Shown piece by piece: positions 9,770 through 18,644 of a DNA stretch of 64,000 bases. Location: the NCBI RefSeq assembly GCF_001567565.1, contig NZ_LSSW01000029.1:248001-312000 (forward strand). The letters are read 5' to 3'. Both the position numbers and the translations under genes were made by a program. Source of the DNA: Ectopseudomonas composti (lineage in GTDB: Bacteria; Pseudomonadota; Gammaproteobacteria; Pseudomonadales; Pseudomonadaceae). Numbering within the stretch: the first letter of the stretch is position 1; each line of letters begins with the position of its first letter. The notes beneath the pieces were generated by a model, which was not told the origin of the DNA, did not search any database, and was given only the letters and a program-made list of their open reading frames with translations.

Positions 9770-10528
9770 ATGCAACTGAAAGACAAAGTCATCATCATCA
9801 CTGGCGGTTGTCAGGGACTGGGCCGCGCCATGGGTGAGTACCTGGCGGCCAAGGGTGCCAAGCTGGCGCTGGTCGATCTGAACCAGGAAAAACTCGACGA
9901 AGCCGTGGCCGCCTGCAAGGCTGCCGGTGGCGACGCTCGAGCCTATCTGTGCAACGTCGCCGATGAAGAGCAGGTCACGCATATGGTTGCCCAGGTCGCC
10001 GATGACTTCGGCGCCATCAACGGCCTGGTCAACAATGCAGGCATCCTGCGCGATGGCCTGACCATCCGCGTGAAGGATGGCGAGATGACCAAGATGAGTC
10101 TGGCGCAGTGGCAGTCGGTGATCGACGTCAATCTGACCGGCGTGTTCCTCTGCACCCGTGAAGTGGCGGCGAAGATGATCGAGCTGAATAACCAGGGCGC
10201 GATCGTCAACATCTCCTCCATTTCCCGCGCGGGCAACATGGGCCAGGCCAACTACTCCGCTGCCAAGGCCGGCGTCGCTGCCGACACCGTGGTCTGGGCC
10301 AAGGAGCTGGCGCGTTACGGTATTCGCGTCGCGGGCGTGGCGCCGGGCTTCATCGAGACCGAGATGACCGGCAGCATGAAGCCGGAAGCCCTGGAGAAGA
10401 TGACCTCGGGCATTCCCCTCAAGCGCATGGGTAAGCCGGCCGAGATCGCCCATTCGGTGGCCTACATTCTGGAAAATGACTACTACACCGGTCGTATTCT
10501 GGAGCTGGACGGCGGCTTGCGTCTGTAA
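9770..10528 (+). CDS. SDR family oxidoreductase (FabG-like)
   Basis: This 252-residue classical short-chain dehydrogenase has the NAD(P)-binding TGGCQGLG at residues 11-18, NNAG, a catalytic Ser in ISSISRAG and YSAAK with the Tyr and Lys. The C-terminus, LELDGGLRL, resembles beta-ketoacyl-ACP reductases. An Asp at the end of beta-2 (LVDLN) suggests NAD(H) preference. Substrate is unknown. It is transcribed divergently from the HugZ-like gene, preceded by GAGGGGATAAAG, and followed by a strong terminator. Confidence 0.88.
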   Translation: MQLKDKVIIITGGCQGLGRAMGEYLAAKGAKLALVDLNQEKLDEAVAACKAAGGDARAYLCNVADEEQVTHMVAQVADDFGAINGLVNNAGILRDGLTIRVKDGEMTKMSLAQWQSVIDVNLTGVFLCTREVAAKMIELNNQGAIVNISSISRAGNMGQANYSAAKAGVAADTVVWAKELARYGIRVAGVAPGFIETEMTGSMKPEALEKMTSGIPLKRMGKPAEIAHSVAYILENDYYTGRILELDGGLRL

Positions 10529-10545
10529 TCTGCTGCGCCGAAATG

Positions 10546-10577
10546 AAAAACGCCCCGACTGGTTCGGGGCGTTTTTG
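10546..10577 (+). terminator. Rho-independent terminator after the SDR gene
   Basis: A stem AACGCCCCGA/TCGGGGCGTT with a short loop is followed by a T-tract, about 18 bases past the SDR stop. Confidence 0.9.
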
Positions 10578-10605
10578 TTTTGCCAGCGCGGTGTATCGCG
10601 AGCCC

Positions 10606-10671
10606 GTAGCCGGATGTAATCCGGGAATGGCTATATCCCGTAAACCCGCCCCCGGACTGTATCCGGGCTAC
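10606..10671. repeat. inverted pair of short GC-rich repeats
   Basis: Two copies of a roughly 20-base element lie in opposite orientation: GTAGCCGGATGTAATCCGGG at 10606-10625 and CCCCGGACTGTATCCGGGCTAC around 10650-10671. A third copy lies at 60769-60790. They are intergenic and resemble REP-type elements of Pseudomonas. Confidence 0.6.
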
Positions 10672-10690
10672 CTGTCTGGTCTTGTCAGGC

Positions 10691-11659
10691 TTAGTGCGTA
10701 CGCGCGACAGCGAAACGGCTCAGCTCGATCAGTGCGTCGCGATACTCACCGGCTGGCAGTGCTTCCAGGCAGGCGATGGCGCGCTCGGCGTAGTCGCGAG
10801 CGAGCTGTGCGGTGTAGTCCAGAGCGCCAGCGGCGTCCACGGCGGCGCGGATGCTTTCCAGGTCTTCGATACCGCCTTTCTGAATGGCTCGACGCACCAG
10901 GGCAGCCTGCTCTTCGCTGCCTTCGCGCATGGTGTAGATCAGTGGCAGGGTCGGTTTGCCCTCGGCGAGATCATCGCCGACATTCTTGCCCAGCTCGGCG
11001 GCGTCGCCCCTGTAGTCGAGCAGGTCGTCGACCAGCTGGAAGGCGATACCCAGGTGGTCGCCGAAGGTGCGCAGGGCTTCGCGCTGCGTTTCGTTGGCGC
11101 CGGCCAGCGCTGCGGCGGCGTGAGTGGAGGCCTCGAACAGCATCGCGGTCTTGCCGCGAATGACCTCCATGTAGGTCTCTTCCGTGGTGCTGGCATCGCG
11201 CACCTTGGACAGCTGCAGCACTTCGCCCTCGGCAATCACGCGGGTGGCGTTGGAGAGGATCTTCATCACCGGCATGGAGCCGAGTTCGACCATCATTTCG
11301 AACGAGCGTGAATAAAGGAAGTCGCCCACCAGCACACTTGGCGCGTTACCCCATTGGGCATTGGCGGTGCTGCGGCCACGGCGCATGTCGGACATGTCGA
11401 CCACGTCGTCGTGCAGCAGGGTGGCGGTATGCAGGAACTCGATGGTGGCGGCCAGCAGGCGCAGGTCATCGGCCTGATAACCCAGCGCACGACCGCTCAG
11501 CAGCACCAGCAGCGGGCGCAGGCGCTTGCCGCCAGCAGAGATGATATAGTCGCCGATCTTTTCCACCAGCGGCACGCGCGAGACCACCTGTTGACGGATG
11601 ATGGCATCGACGGCGGTGAAATCGTCCGCTACCACGCGGTAGAAAGCCTGAGGTTGCAT
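10691..11659 (-). CDS. ispB: octaprenyl diphosphate synthase
   Basis: This 322-residue trans-polyprenyl diphosphate synthase makes the ubiquinone side chain from farnesyl and isopentenyl diphosphate. The first aspartate-rich motif (HDDVVDMSDMRRG), the second (FQLVDDLLDYRG) and the GGKRLRP region are all intact. It is divergent from rplU, the standard arrangement in gammaproteobacteria. The ATG at 11659 has a weak upstream GGAGC-type site. The side chain length (Q8 or Q9) cannot be read from the sequence by eye. Confidence 0.95.
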   Translation of the reverse strand: MQPQAFYRVVADDFTAVDAIIRQQVVSRVPLVEKIGDYIISAGGKRLRPLLVLLSGRALGYQADDLRLLAATIEFLHTATLLHDDVVDMSDMRRGRSTANAQWGNAPSVLVGDFLYSRSFEMMVELGSMPVMKILSNATRVIAEGEVLQLSKVRDASTTEETYMEVIRGKTAMLFEASTHAAAALAGANETQREALRTFGDHLGIAFQLVDDLLDYRGDAAELGKNVGDDLAEGKPTLPLIYTMREGSEEQAALVRRAIQKGGIEDLESIRAAVDAAGALDYTAQLARDYAERAIACLEALPAGEYRDALIELSRFAVARTH

Positions 11660-11738
11660 CGGCGATTAGTGCTCCTTTGAGGTTGCGCGGCATGCTAGGT
11701 GGCGGGGTAGGGGCTGTCAAGGCAACTGCCTGTGGCCC

Positions 11739-11767
11739 TTGCGAAGCGTTCGGCGCTTGCGTACAAT
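11739..11767 (+). promoter_or_regulatory. sigma-70 promoter of rplU-rpmA
   Basis: TTGCGA at 11739-11744 and TACAAT at 11762-11767 are separated by exactly 17 bases. They lie about 140 bases upstream of rplU, in the ispB/rplU divergent region. Confidence 0.7.
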
Positions 11768-11905
11768 CGCGCACCCTGAACTTCCCCCTGGGCATTTCCC
11801 TGCCTTACGCAATTGCAAGGGTGTCACTTCCGGCCCCGAGCAGCCATGCCAGCCAATAACGATTCTTCTAAAGCGCTGGGTGAGCAGGATCAACGGAGAT
11901 TTACC

Positions 11906-12217
11906 ATGTACGCAGTAATTGTTACTGGTGGCAAGCAATACAAAGTCACCGAAGGCGAATTCCTCAAGATCGAGAAGCTCGAAGTCGCCACCGGCGAAGC
12001 CGTGACTTTCGATCGCGTTCTGCTGATCGGCAATGGCGACGACGTTCAGATCGGCGCTCCGGTCGTAGACGGCGCTAAAGTGGTTGCCGAAGTCGTGTCG
12101 CAAGGTCGTCACGATAAAGTGCGCATCATCAAGTTCCGCCGTCGTAAGCACCACATGAAGCGTCAGGGCCACCGTCAGTGGTTCACTGAGATCAAAATCA
12201 CCGGTATCCAGGCCTGA
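11906..12217 (+). CDS. rplU: 50S ribosomal protein L21
   Basis: This is L21 at its usual 103 residues, starting MYAVIVTGGKQYKV and ending with the basic KFRRRKHHMKRQGHRQ segment that contacts 23S rRNA. The start at 11906 follows a CGGAGAT site. It is the first gene of the rplU-rpmA operon, with rpmA 37 bases downstream. The transcript leader is about 130 bases long and could house autoregulation, but I see no known leader motif. Confidence 0.98.
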   Translation: MYAVIVTGGKQYKVTEGEFLKIEKLEVATGEAVTFDRVLLIGNGDDVQIGAPVVDGAKVVAEVVSQGRHDKVRIIKFRRRKHHMKRQGHRQWFTEIKITGIQA

Positions 12218-12254
12218 TTCGTCGGTCCCGATCCCTTTATAGGAGTATTGACTC

Positions 12255-12512
12255 ATGGCACACAAAAAAGCTGGCGGTTCTACCCGTAACGGCCGCGATT
12301 CCGAAAGTAAACGCCTTGGCGTGAAAATGTACGGTGGTCAGGTCATCAAGGCCGGCAACATCATCGTTCGTCAGCGCGGCACCGAGTTCCACCCGGGTTT
12401 CGGCGTGGGCATGGGCAAAGACCACACCCTCTTCGCTAAAGTCGAAGGCGTGGTCAAGTTCGAAGTGAAGGGCGCTTTCGGCCGTCGCTACGTGAGCGTC
12501 GTTCAGGCCTAA
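12255..12512 (+). CDS. rpmA: 50S ribosomal protein L27
   Basis: This is L27 of 85 residues, starting MAHKKAGGSTRNGRDSESK, the typical gammaproteobacterial N-terminus that reaches the peptidyl-transferase centre and needs no processing. TAGGAG lies eight bases upstream. It is second in the rplU-rpmA operon and is followed by a terminator, so obgE is probably transcribed mainly from its own promoter. Confidence 0.98.
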   Translation: MAHKKAGGSTRNGRDSESKRLGVKMYGGQVIKAGNIIVRQRGTEFHPGFGVGMGKDHTLFAKVEGVVKFEVKGAFGRRYVSVVQA

Positions 12513-12527
12513 TCGCCTGCGCGCTGG

Positions 12528-12559
12528 AAAAGCCCTGTCCGTAGGACGGGGCTTTTTTA
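12528..12559 (+). terminator. Rho-independent terminator of rplU-rpmA
   Basis: A stem AAAGCCCTGTCC/GGACGGGGCTTT with a GTA loop is followed by six T residues, 15 bases after rpmA. Confidence 0.9.
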
Positions 12560-12609
12560 TTGGCCCGCCATTCATGGCGGCAACCCTGCGGGCCGTCGCA
12601 GGCGACGTT

Positions 12610-12632
12610 AAAAACGCTCCAGGCGTTTTTTT
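12610..12632 (+). terminator. second terminator-like hairpin before obgE
   Basis: AAAACGC/GCGTTTT with a five-base loop is followed by a T-run. It lies about 50 bases past the first terminator, so it looks like a back-up terminator. Confidence 0.6.
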
Positions 12633-12727
12633 CGTTTGTGTATCTTTGGTTCGCTTGCCAGATCCGCTAGTTCTGGATGATCCGGCAAGCGTTCCCCCAG
12701 CCCGCAGATGACGCGGGAGGCATATCC

Positions 12728-13948
12728 ATGAAATTCGTCGACGAAGTTTCTATTTTTGTAAAGGCCGGTGACGGCGGTAACGGCATGATGAGCTTCCGCC
12801 GCGAGAAGTTCATCGAAAAGGGTGGCCCCAACGGCGGTGACGGTGGCGACGGCGGCTCGGTGTTCCTCGAGGCCAACGAGAACCTCAACACCCTCATCGA
12901 CTACCGCTACACCCGCAAATTCAACGCGCAGAATGGCGAGAAGGGCGGCAGCACTGATTGCACCGGCGCCAAGGGCGAAGATCTGATCCTGCCGGTGCCG
13001 GTCGGCACCACGGTGATCGACGTCGCGACCCAGGAAGTGATCGGTGATCTGGTCAAGGCCGGTCAACGCCTGATGGTCGCGCATGGCGGCTGGCACGGTC
13101 TGGGCAACACCCGCTTCAAGTCCAGCACCAACCGTGCGCCGCGCCAGACCACGCCGGGCAAACCGGGCGAGTCGCGCGACCTCAAGCTGGAGCTGAAAGT
13201 GCTGGCCGACGTCGGTCTGCTCGGCCTGCCCAACGCCGGCAAGAGCACCTTCATTCGCGCGGTTTCCGCAGCCAAGCCGAAGGTCGCCGATTATCCGTTC
13301 ACCACCCTGGTGCCGAACCTGGGCGTGGTCAGTGTCGACCGCTTCAAGAGCTTCGTGGTCGCCGATATTCCGGGGCTGATCGAAGGCGCCTCCGACGGTG
13401 CTGGTCTGGGTATCCGCTTCCTCAAGCACCTGGCGCGTACTCGTCTGCTGCTGCATCTGGTGGACATGGCGCCGCTGGACGAGAGCGATCCGGCCGAGGC
13501 AGCGCAGGTGATCATCGACGAGCTGGGCCGTTTCAGCCCGGCGCTGGCCGAGCGTGATCGCTGGTTGGTGCTGAACAAGATGGACCAGGTGCCCGAGGAC
13601 GAGCGTGAAGCGCGCAAGGCCGATATCGTTGCCCGTCTGAACTGGCAGGGCCCGGTTTACGTGGTTTCTGCAATCAGCCGCGACGGTACCGAGCGCATCA
13701 GCCGCGACATCATGCATTACCTGGAAGTGCGCGCCGAGCGCATCGCCGAGGACCCTGTGTTCGCCGAGGAACTGGCCGAGCTGGATCAGCGCATTGAGGA
13801 CGAGGCGCGCGCCCGTCTGCAGGCGCTGGACGACCAGCGTGCGTTGCGCAAGTCCGGTGTGCGCAGCGTCGATGACATCGACGAAGATGATGACTTCTTC
13901 GACGATGAAGACGACGATGGCCCGGAAATCATTTACGTCCGGGATTAA
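12728..13948 (+). CDS. obgE: GTPase Obg/CgtA
   Basis: This 406-residue Obg GTPase acts in late 50S ribosome assembly and stress control. The glycine-rich OBG fold covers residues 1-158 (MKFVDEVSIFVKAGDGGNG). The G domain follows, with G1 GLPNAGKST near residue 164, switch II DIPGLIEGA and NKMDQ. The C-terminal tail is very acidic (DDIDEDDDFFDDEDDDG). The ATG at 12728 follows GGGAGG; an in-frame ATG 17 codons earlier has no such site. The order rplU-rpmA-obgE-proB is classic. Confidence 0.97.
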   Translation: MKFVDEVSIFVKAGDGGNGMMSFRREKFIEKGGPNGGDGGDGGSVFLEANENLNTLIDYRYTRKFNAQNGEKGGSTDCTGAKGEDLILPVPVGTTVIDVATQEVIGDLVKAGQRLMVAHGGWHGLGNTRFKSSTNRAPRQTTPGKPGESRDLKLELKVLADVGLLGLPNAGKSTFIRAVSAAKPKVADYPFTTLVPNLGVVSVDRFKSFVVADIPGLIEGASDGAGLGIRFLKHLARTRLLLHLVDMAPLDESDPAEAAQVIIDELGRFSPALAERDRWLVLNKMDQVPEDEREARKADIVARLNWQGPVYVVSAISRDGTERISRDIMHYLEVRAERIAEDPVFAEELAELDQRIEDEARARLQALDDQRALRKSGVRSVDDIDEDDDFFDDEDDDGPEIIYVRD

Positions 13949-13956
13949 GCAAATTT

Positions 13957-13983
13957 TCAACGCCGCTTAATTGCGGCGTTTTT
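13957..13983 (+). terminator. terminator after obgE
   Basis: A stem AACGCCGC/GCGGCGTT with loop TTAATT and a following T-tract lies nine bases past the obgE stop. Confidence 0.85.
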
Positions 13984-14029
13984 GTAGGTGGGGTGGACCC
14001 CATCGTTTTCTGGCTAAGGTTGGAAGATC

Positions 14030-15148
14030 ATGCGTGACAAGGTGACCGGCGCGAAGCGTTGGGTGGTGAAGATCGGCAGTGCGCTGCTGACCGCCGATGG
14101 GCGTGGCCTGGATCGTGCGGCCATGGCTGTGTGGGTCAAGCAGATGGTGGCGCTGCGTGAGCAGGGCGTGGAGCTGGTGCTGGTGTCCTCCGGCGCGGTG
14201 GCGGCCGGCATGAGCCGTCTCGGCTGGACCAGTCGACCGAGCGCGATGCACGAGCTGCAGGCTGCTGCCGCCATCGGCCAGATGGCGCTGGTGCAGGCCT
14301 GGGAGTCGAGCTTTGCCGAGCATGGCATGCGCACTGCGCAGATTCTCCTGACCCATGACGACCTGTCTGACCGCAAGCGCTACCTCAATGCCCGTAGCAC
14401 TCTGCGCACGCTGGTGAATCTCGACGTGATCCCGGTGATCAACGAGAACGACACCGTGGTCACCGATGAAATCCGCTTCGGCGACAACGACACCCTGGCC
14501 GCGCTGGTGGCCAATCTGGTCGAGGCCGACCTGTTGGTGATCCTCACCGACCGTGACGGCATGTATAACGCCGATCCGCGCCACAATCCCGATGCCGAGC
14601 TGATCTCTGAAGCCCGCGCGGATGATCCGGCGTTGGATGCCGTGGCCGGTGGTGTGGGCGGTGCGCTGGGCCGTGGTGGGATGCAGACCAAGCTGCGTGC
14701 CTCGCGTCTGGCCGCGCGCTCCGGCGCGCATACCGTGATCGTTGGCGGCGCCATCGAGCAGGTGCTGGCTCGCCTCAGGGGCGGCGAGCGTCTGGGCACG
14801 TTGCTGGCGCCCGAGCGCGGCCTGCTGGCGGCGCGCAAGCAGTGGCTGGCTGGCCATCTGCAGACCCGTGGCACCCTGGTGCTGGACGCTGGCGCGGTGA
14901 AGGCGCTGAGCCAGGACCGCAAGAGCCTGCTACCGGTGGGCGTGAAGGCGGTGCAGGGCAGTTTCCGTCGTGGCGAGATGGTGGTCTGCGTATCGCCTGA
15001 CGGCCGTGAGATTGCCCGCGGCCTGGTCAACTACAGTGCGCTGGAGGCGCAGAAGATTATCGGCCAGCCATCCGATGCCATCGTGAAGCTGCTCGGCTAC
15101 GTGGATGAGCCCGAACTGGTGCACCGGGATAATCTGATCCTGGTTTGA
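14030..15148 (+). CDS. proB: glutamate 5-kinase
   Basis: This 372-residue enzyme catalyses the first step of proline biosynthesis, phosphorylating glutamate. The amino-acid-kinase domain covers about residues 1-260 (WVVKIGSALLT, SSGAVAAG, INENDTV, LTDRDGMYNADPR, GGMQTKL). A PUA domain follows (about 275-360, RGTLVLDAGAVKAL). GGTTGGAAG lies upstream of the ATG. creA follows 18 bases downstream and probably shares the transcript. proA is not in the window. Confidence 0.97.
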   Translation: MRDKVTGAKRWVVKIGSALLTADGRGLDRAAMAVWVKQMVALREQGVELVLVSSGAVAAGMSRLGWTSRPSAMHELQAAAAIGQMALVQAWESSFAEHGMRTAQILLTHDDLSDRKRYLNARSTLRTLVNLDVIPVINENDTVVTDEIRFGDNDTLAALVANLVEADLLVILTDRDGMYNADPRHNPDAELISEARADDPALDAVAGGVGGALGRGGMQTKLRASRLAARSGAHTVIVGGAIEQVLARLRGGERLGTLLAPERGLLAARKQWLAGHLQTRGTLVLDAGAVKALSQDRKSLLPVGVKAVQGSFRRGEMVVCVSPDGREIARGLVNYSALEAQKIIGQPSDAIVKLLGYVDEPELVHRDNLILV

Positions 15149-15166
15149 ATGCGAAAGGAGAGTGCG

Positions 15167-15628
15167 ATGAATCTGTTCAAGGGATGTGTGCTGAGCCTGC
15201 TGGTGCTGCCCAGTCTGGCGCTGGCCGAAACCATCGGCGAGGTGTCGACGGTGTTCAAGTGGGTCGGTCCCAATGACAAGATCGTCGTCGAGGCCTTCGA
15301 TGATCCCAAGGTGGAGGGCGTGACCTGTTACCTGTCGCGTGCCAAAACCGGTGGCGTGAAGGGTGGTCTGGGCTTGGCCGAGGATCGCGCAGAGGCCTCC
15401 ATCGCCTGCCGTCAGGTCGGTCCCATAGCATTCAAAGACAAGCTCAAGGACGGCGAGGAGGTGTTCAAGGAGCGCACCTCGCTGGTGTTCAAGACCATGC
15501 AGGTGGTGCGCTTCTTCGACAGCAAGCGCAATACGCTGGTGTATCTGGTCTACAGCGACCGGGTGATCGAAGGCAGCCCGCAGAATGCGGTAACGGCCAT
15601 CCCGATCCTGCCATGGGGTCAGCAATAA
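15167..15628 (+). CDS. creA: CreA family protein
   Basis: This 153-residue periplasmic protein has a signal peptide (MNLFKGCVLSLLVLPSLALA). The mature CreA domain contains the family phrases EVSTVFKWVGPNDKIVVEAFDDPKV and VTCYLSRAKTGG, and two conserved cysteines. Function is unknown; in enterobacteria creA lies beside the CreBC two-component genes, which are absent here. AAGGAG precedes the ATG at 15167, which I prefer over an ATG six codons earlier. Confidence 0.93.
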   Translation: MNLFKGCVLSLLVLPSLALAETIGEVSTVFKWVGPNDKIVVEAFDDPKVEGVTCYLSRAKTGGVKGGLGLAEDRAEASIACRQVGPIAFKDKLKDGEEVFKERTSLVFKTMQVVRFFDSKRNTLVYLVYSDRVIEGSPQNAVTAIPILPWGQQ

Positions 15629-15644
15629 GCCGATCAGCGCCCAC

Positions 15645-15672
15645 AAAAAAACCGCCCCGAGGGGCGGTTTTT
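15645..15672. terminator. bidirectional terminator between creA and mqo
   Basis: AAAACCGCCCC/GGGGCGGTTTT forms a tight hairpin with A and T tracts on both sides, placed between convergent genes. Confidence 0.85.
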
Positions 15673-15684
15673 CATGGCTGACGA

Positions 15685-17184
15685 TCAGGCGCTGGGCGTA
15701 TCGAGTTGCAAGCGCTGGTTCGATTGCGCCTGCACCTGGCGATAGCGTTCGGCGTCGTGGGACAGCACGTCGGCCATGGCCGGGAAGATCTCATTCAGCT
15801 TGGCCTGCCAGCCCTCGCTCTTGGTCTGCTCGGGGAAGCAGCGGCGCAGCAGGTCGAGCATGATCGACACGGTCACCGACGCACCTGGCGAGGCGCCGAG
15901 CAGGGCAGCGATGGTGCCGTCCGCACCCGCCACCAGTTCGGTGCCGAACTGCAGGATGCCGCCTTTGTTGGCGTCCTTCTTGATGATCTGCACGCGTTGG
16001 CCCGCCACCTCCAGGCGCCAGTCCTCGGCCTTGGCTTCGGGGTAAAAGCCGCGCAGGGTGTTCAGGCGCTGTTCCTCGGACTGCATCACTTCCTTGATCA
16101 GGTAGCGGGTCAGGTCCAGGTTGTCGCGCGCCACCGCCAGCATCGGGCCGAGGTTGTTGGGGCGTACCGACAGCGGCAGGTCGAGGAACGAGCCGTACTT
16201 GAGGAACTTGGTGGTGAAGCCGGCGTACGGACCGAACAGCAGGGATTTCTTGCCGTCCACCACGCGGGTGTCGAGGTGCGGTACCGACATGGGCGGCGAG
16301 CCCACCGCCGCCTGGCTGTAAACCTTGGCCTGGTGCAGCTTGACGATCTCCGGATTGTCGCAGCGCAGCCACTGGCCGCTCACCGGGAAACCGCCGAAAC
16401 CTTTGCCTTCGGGGATGCCGGACAGTTGCAGCAGGGGCAGCGCGCCGCCACCGGCACCGAGGAAAACGAACTTGCTCTTGAGCTTGCGCGTGGTGCCGGA
16501 GCGGGTGTCCTTGATAGTCACCAGCCAGCCTTCACCGTCACGCGTGAGGTCGGTGACCTTCTGGTTGCAGGTGACCTTGGCGTTGGGTTGGGTGGTCAGG
16601 TAGGCGAGCATCTGCTCGGTGACTGCACCGAAGTTGACATCGGTACCCGCGTGTACGCGGGTCATCGCCAACGGCTCGCTGCTGTCGCGGCCCGGGATCA
16701 ACAGCGGTGCCCACTCGGCGATGGTGGCGCGATCCTCGGTGTATTCCATCTCGGTAAAGGCGTGATGCTGGCGCAGGGCTTCGAAGCGCTTCTTGAGGAA
16801 GGCGATGCCGCTGTTGCCGCGCACGAAACTCATGTGCGGGACCGGATTGATAAAGGTCTTCGGCGAGTTGATCGCGCCTTTTTCGATCAGGTAAGCCCAG
16901 AACTGCTTGGACTCCTCGAACTGGGCGTTGATGTTCACCGACTTCTTGATGTCGATGCTGCCGTCAGCGCCTTCCGGGGTGTAGTTCAGCTCGCACAGCG
17001 CGGCGTGACCGGTACCGGCGTTGTTCCAGGGGTTGGAGCTTTCCACTGCGCCGGACTCGCGCAGCTCAATCACTTCCAGAGTGATTTCGGGGTTGAGTTC
17101 CTTGAGCAGTACGCCCAGGGTCGCGCTCATGATGCCGGCGCCTACCAGCACCACATCTACGCTTTGGGAATCGTTGTGCGCCAT
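15685..17184 (-). CDS. mqo: malate:quinone oxidoreductase
   Basis: This 499-residue FAD enzyme on the inner face of the membrane oxidises malate to oxaloacetate and passes electrons to quinone. The dinucleotide-binding VVLVGAGIMSATLGVLL lies at the N-terminus, and ELRESGAVESSNPWNNAGTGHAA and LGASPGASVTVSIMLDLL are Mqo hallmarks. GGAGAGAGG precedes the ATG. It is monocistronic, with a 462-base upstream gap. Pseudomonads often have two mqo paralogues; which one this is cannot be said. Confidence 0.96.
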   Translation of the reverse strand: MAHNDSQSVDVVLVGAGIMSATLGVLLKELNPEITLEVIELRESGAVESSNPWNNAGTGHAALCELNYTPEGADGSIDIKKSVNINAQFEESKQFWAYLIEKGAINSPKTFINPVPHMSFVRGNSGIAFLKKRFEALRQHHAFTEMEYTEDRATIAEWAPLLIPGRDSSEPLAMTRVHAGTDVNFGAVTEQMLAYLTTQPNAKVTCNQKVTDLTRDGEGWLVTIKDTRSGTTRKLKSKFVFLGAGGGALPLLQLSGIPEGKGFGGFPVSGQWLRCDNPEIVKLHQAKVYSQAAVGSPPMSVPHLDTRVVDGKKSLLFGPYAGFTTKFLKYGSFLDLPLSVRPNNLGPMLAVARDNLDLTRYLIKEVMQSEEQRLNTLRGFYPEAKAEDWRLEVAGQRVQIIKKDANKGGILQFGTELVAGADGTIAALLGASPGASVTVSIMLDLLRRCFPEQTKSEGWQAKLNEIFPAMADVLSHDAERYRQVQAQSNQRLQLDTPSA

Positions 17185-17646
17185 TAACCTCTCTCCAAGA
17201 AAAACTGCACCAGATGGGCGGCCGTTCGGCCTTTCAGGGCGATACCGGCAGACTCAGGCGTGATGCCCCGTCGTTCGGCGGTGAGGGTCAAGGCTGGGGT
17301 TTGCGGACGCAAAACTGTTCATCTGTTCGCCACACTCTTGTGAAGTTGTAAAAACCGTTTTTTCACGCTCTTTTGGAGCGGTGAACCTCAAAAGCTCGAC
17401 TGCCTCGGCACGCTTTCTCCCGTGCAAGTCATGCACTGCATGGCTGCCATTGGCTCTGCATATGGGCGGAAAGCGGCTAGCCGGAAGCGGCAGCTCGAAG
17501 TGGGCGACTCTCTGAGGCGGGGCGATGACGTTGCATCGGCGAGGTCGTGCGGCCCGATCAGGAGACGTCCTTATAATCGGGGCGCGATTATAACGGTGAA
17601 TGAGGGGAAATTGATCGCCCCTGCGTGACTTTTATTCTTCCGCCGG
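17185..17646. other. mqo upstream region with an inverted repeat
   Basis: This 462-base gap upstream of mqo carries a perfect 9-base inverted repeat at 17571-17593 but no credible gene. Short open frames here lack ribosome sites. The length leaves room for a long mqo leader or a small RNA, for which I have no direct evidence. Confidence 0.4.
17571..17593. promoter_or_regulatory. inverted repeat TTATAATCG-N5-CGATTATAA
   Basis: Two perfect 9-base arms flank GGGCG. Each arm contains TATAAT on one strand, so the element could be an operator or overlapping promoter -10 boxes. The matching -35 hexamers are poor on both strands. Confidence 0.35.
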
Positions 17647-17877
17647 TCAGGCCGCCAACGGGCGAACGGTCGATGCGTGTGTGACGACCGGCGTGATGCG
17701 GGCGCCGGCGGGCAGGGGGGCGCCCAACCAGGAGATGTTTGGCTCGCGAACTTCCACCCAGCCCGCCTGGGTCGGGTGTTCCTGCATCTGGCGCAGCGCG
17801 CAACAGCGCCCACGATCATCGATCAGGGCGAAATGGCGCATCGGGCGAGGGCGACTGAACAGGCGGCGCAAAAGCAT
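17647..17877 (-). CDS. small conserved-looking hypothetical protein
   Basis: This 76-residue soluble protein starts MLLRRLFSRPRPMRHFALIDDRGRC and ends THASTVRPLAA. The composition (Trp, Arg, Pro; PTQAGWVEVREPNISWLGAPLPA) and third-codon GC suggest a real gene. A TGGAG site lies seven bases upstream of the ATG. I do not recognise a domain. It lies upstream of mqo on the same strand but is separated from it by more than 400 bases. Confidence 0.55.
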   Translation of the reverse strand: MLLRRLFSRPRPMRHFALIDDRGRCCALRQMQEHPTQAGWVEVREPNISWLGAPLPAGARITPVVTHASTVRPLAA

Positions 17878-18042
17878 GGCGAAGGCTCCAGCGGGGGACT
17901 GTCGCCTTTATGCCAGGGGGCGGTGACAGCCTGATGACAGGAACCGCAGCCGTGGGCGGGCTGTCCTATGCAGCGCCCCTGTCGGCCCAAGGCCGCGCTG
18001 GGTATACTGCCGGCCACTTCTAACTCACTCGGAGAGATGAGC

Positions 18043-18627
18043 ATGCTGCACCGTGCGTTGATCGCCTTGCTTGCTGCCACCAGCCTGACTCTGGCCGGTT
18101 GCGCCCTCAGCCCTCAGCAACTCACCCCGCAACCCAAGCTCACCAGCTCGCTGACGCCAGTCGGGCAGGGCCAGCCGGTGGTGGTGCGCGTGGTCGATGG
18201 TCGCTCTTCACCGGTACTTGGCACGCGCGGCGGCCTGTATCCGGAAACCAGCTCCATCAGCGTCAGCCCGGAATACGTGCTGCCCAAATTGCAGGCTGAG
18301 GCCGAAGCCGCCGTCCGTTTGCTCGGCTTCACTCCGTCGCCCAATGCCTATAACGCTCCGCAACTGACCATCACCCTGGCGGACCTGAAGTATCAGTCGC
18401 CCAAAGAAGGGATGTACGTTACCGAGGCGGATATCTCTGCTTCCATTCGCGCCGACGTGCAGGGCAGCAGCCGCCGTTATACCGGTCGTTACGGTGCCTC
18501 GCTGAACCAGCGTTTCGGCACTGCTCCGAATCAGCGGACCAACAGCAAGCTGGTGAGCGATGTGCTCAGTGACGCGCTGACCCGTGCGTTCAAAGACCCG
18601 ACCATTGGCCAGGTTCTGCTTCAGTAA
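18043..18627 (+). CDS. YajG family lipoprotein
   Basis: This 194-residue putative outer-membrane lipoprotein has the lipobox LTLAGC after a short signal peptide. The mature part resembles the YajG family (VVVRVVDGRSSPVLGTRGG; PQLTITLADLKY; SDALTRAFKDPTIGQVLLQ). Function is unknown. I chose the ATG at 18043, eight bases after GGAG; an ATG two codons earlier is too close to that site. A terminator follows. Confidence 0.82.
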   Translation: MLHRALIALLAATSLTLAGCALSPQQLTPQPKLTSSLTPVGQGQPVVVRVVDGRSSPVLGTRGGLYPETSSISVSPEYVLPKLQAEAEAAVRLLGFTPSPNAYNAPQLTITLADLKYQSPKEGMYVTEADISASIRADVQGSSRRYTGRYGASLNQRFGTAPNQRTNSKLVSDVLSDALTRAFKDPTIGQVLLQ

Positions 18628-18644
18628 GCCGTCGCGCTGTTAAA

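Noticed and set aside
9662..10453. long N-terminal extension of the HugZ-like protein
   Set aside because: The extension is antisense of the SDR gene. The GTG at 9661 has a good ribosome site and fits the domain boundary.
17254..17436. 60-codon frame upstream of mqo on the minus strand
   Set aside because: No ribosome site, and the composition is unlike neighbouring genes.
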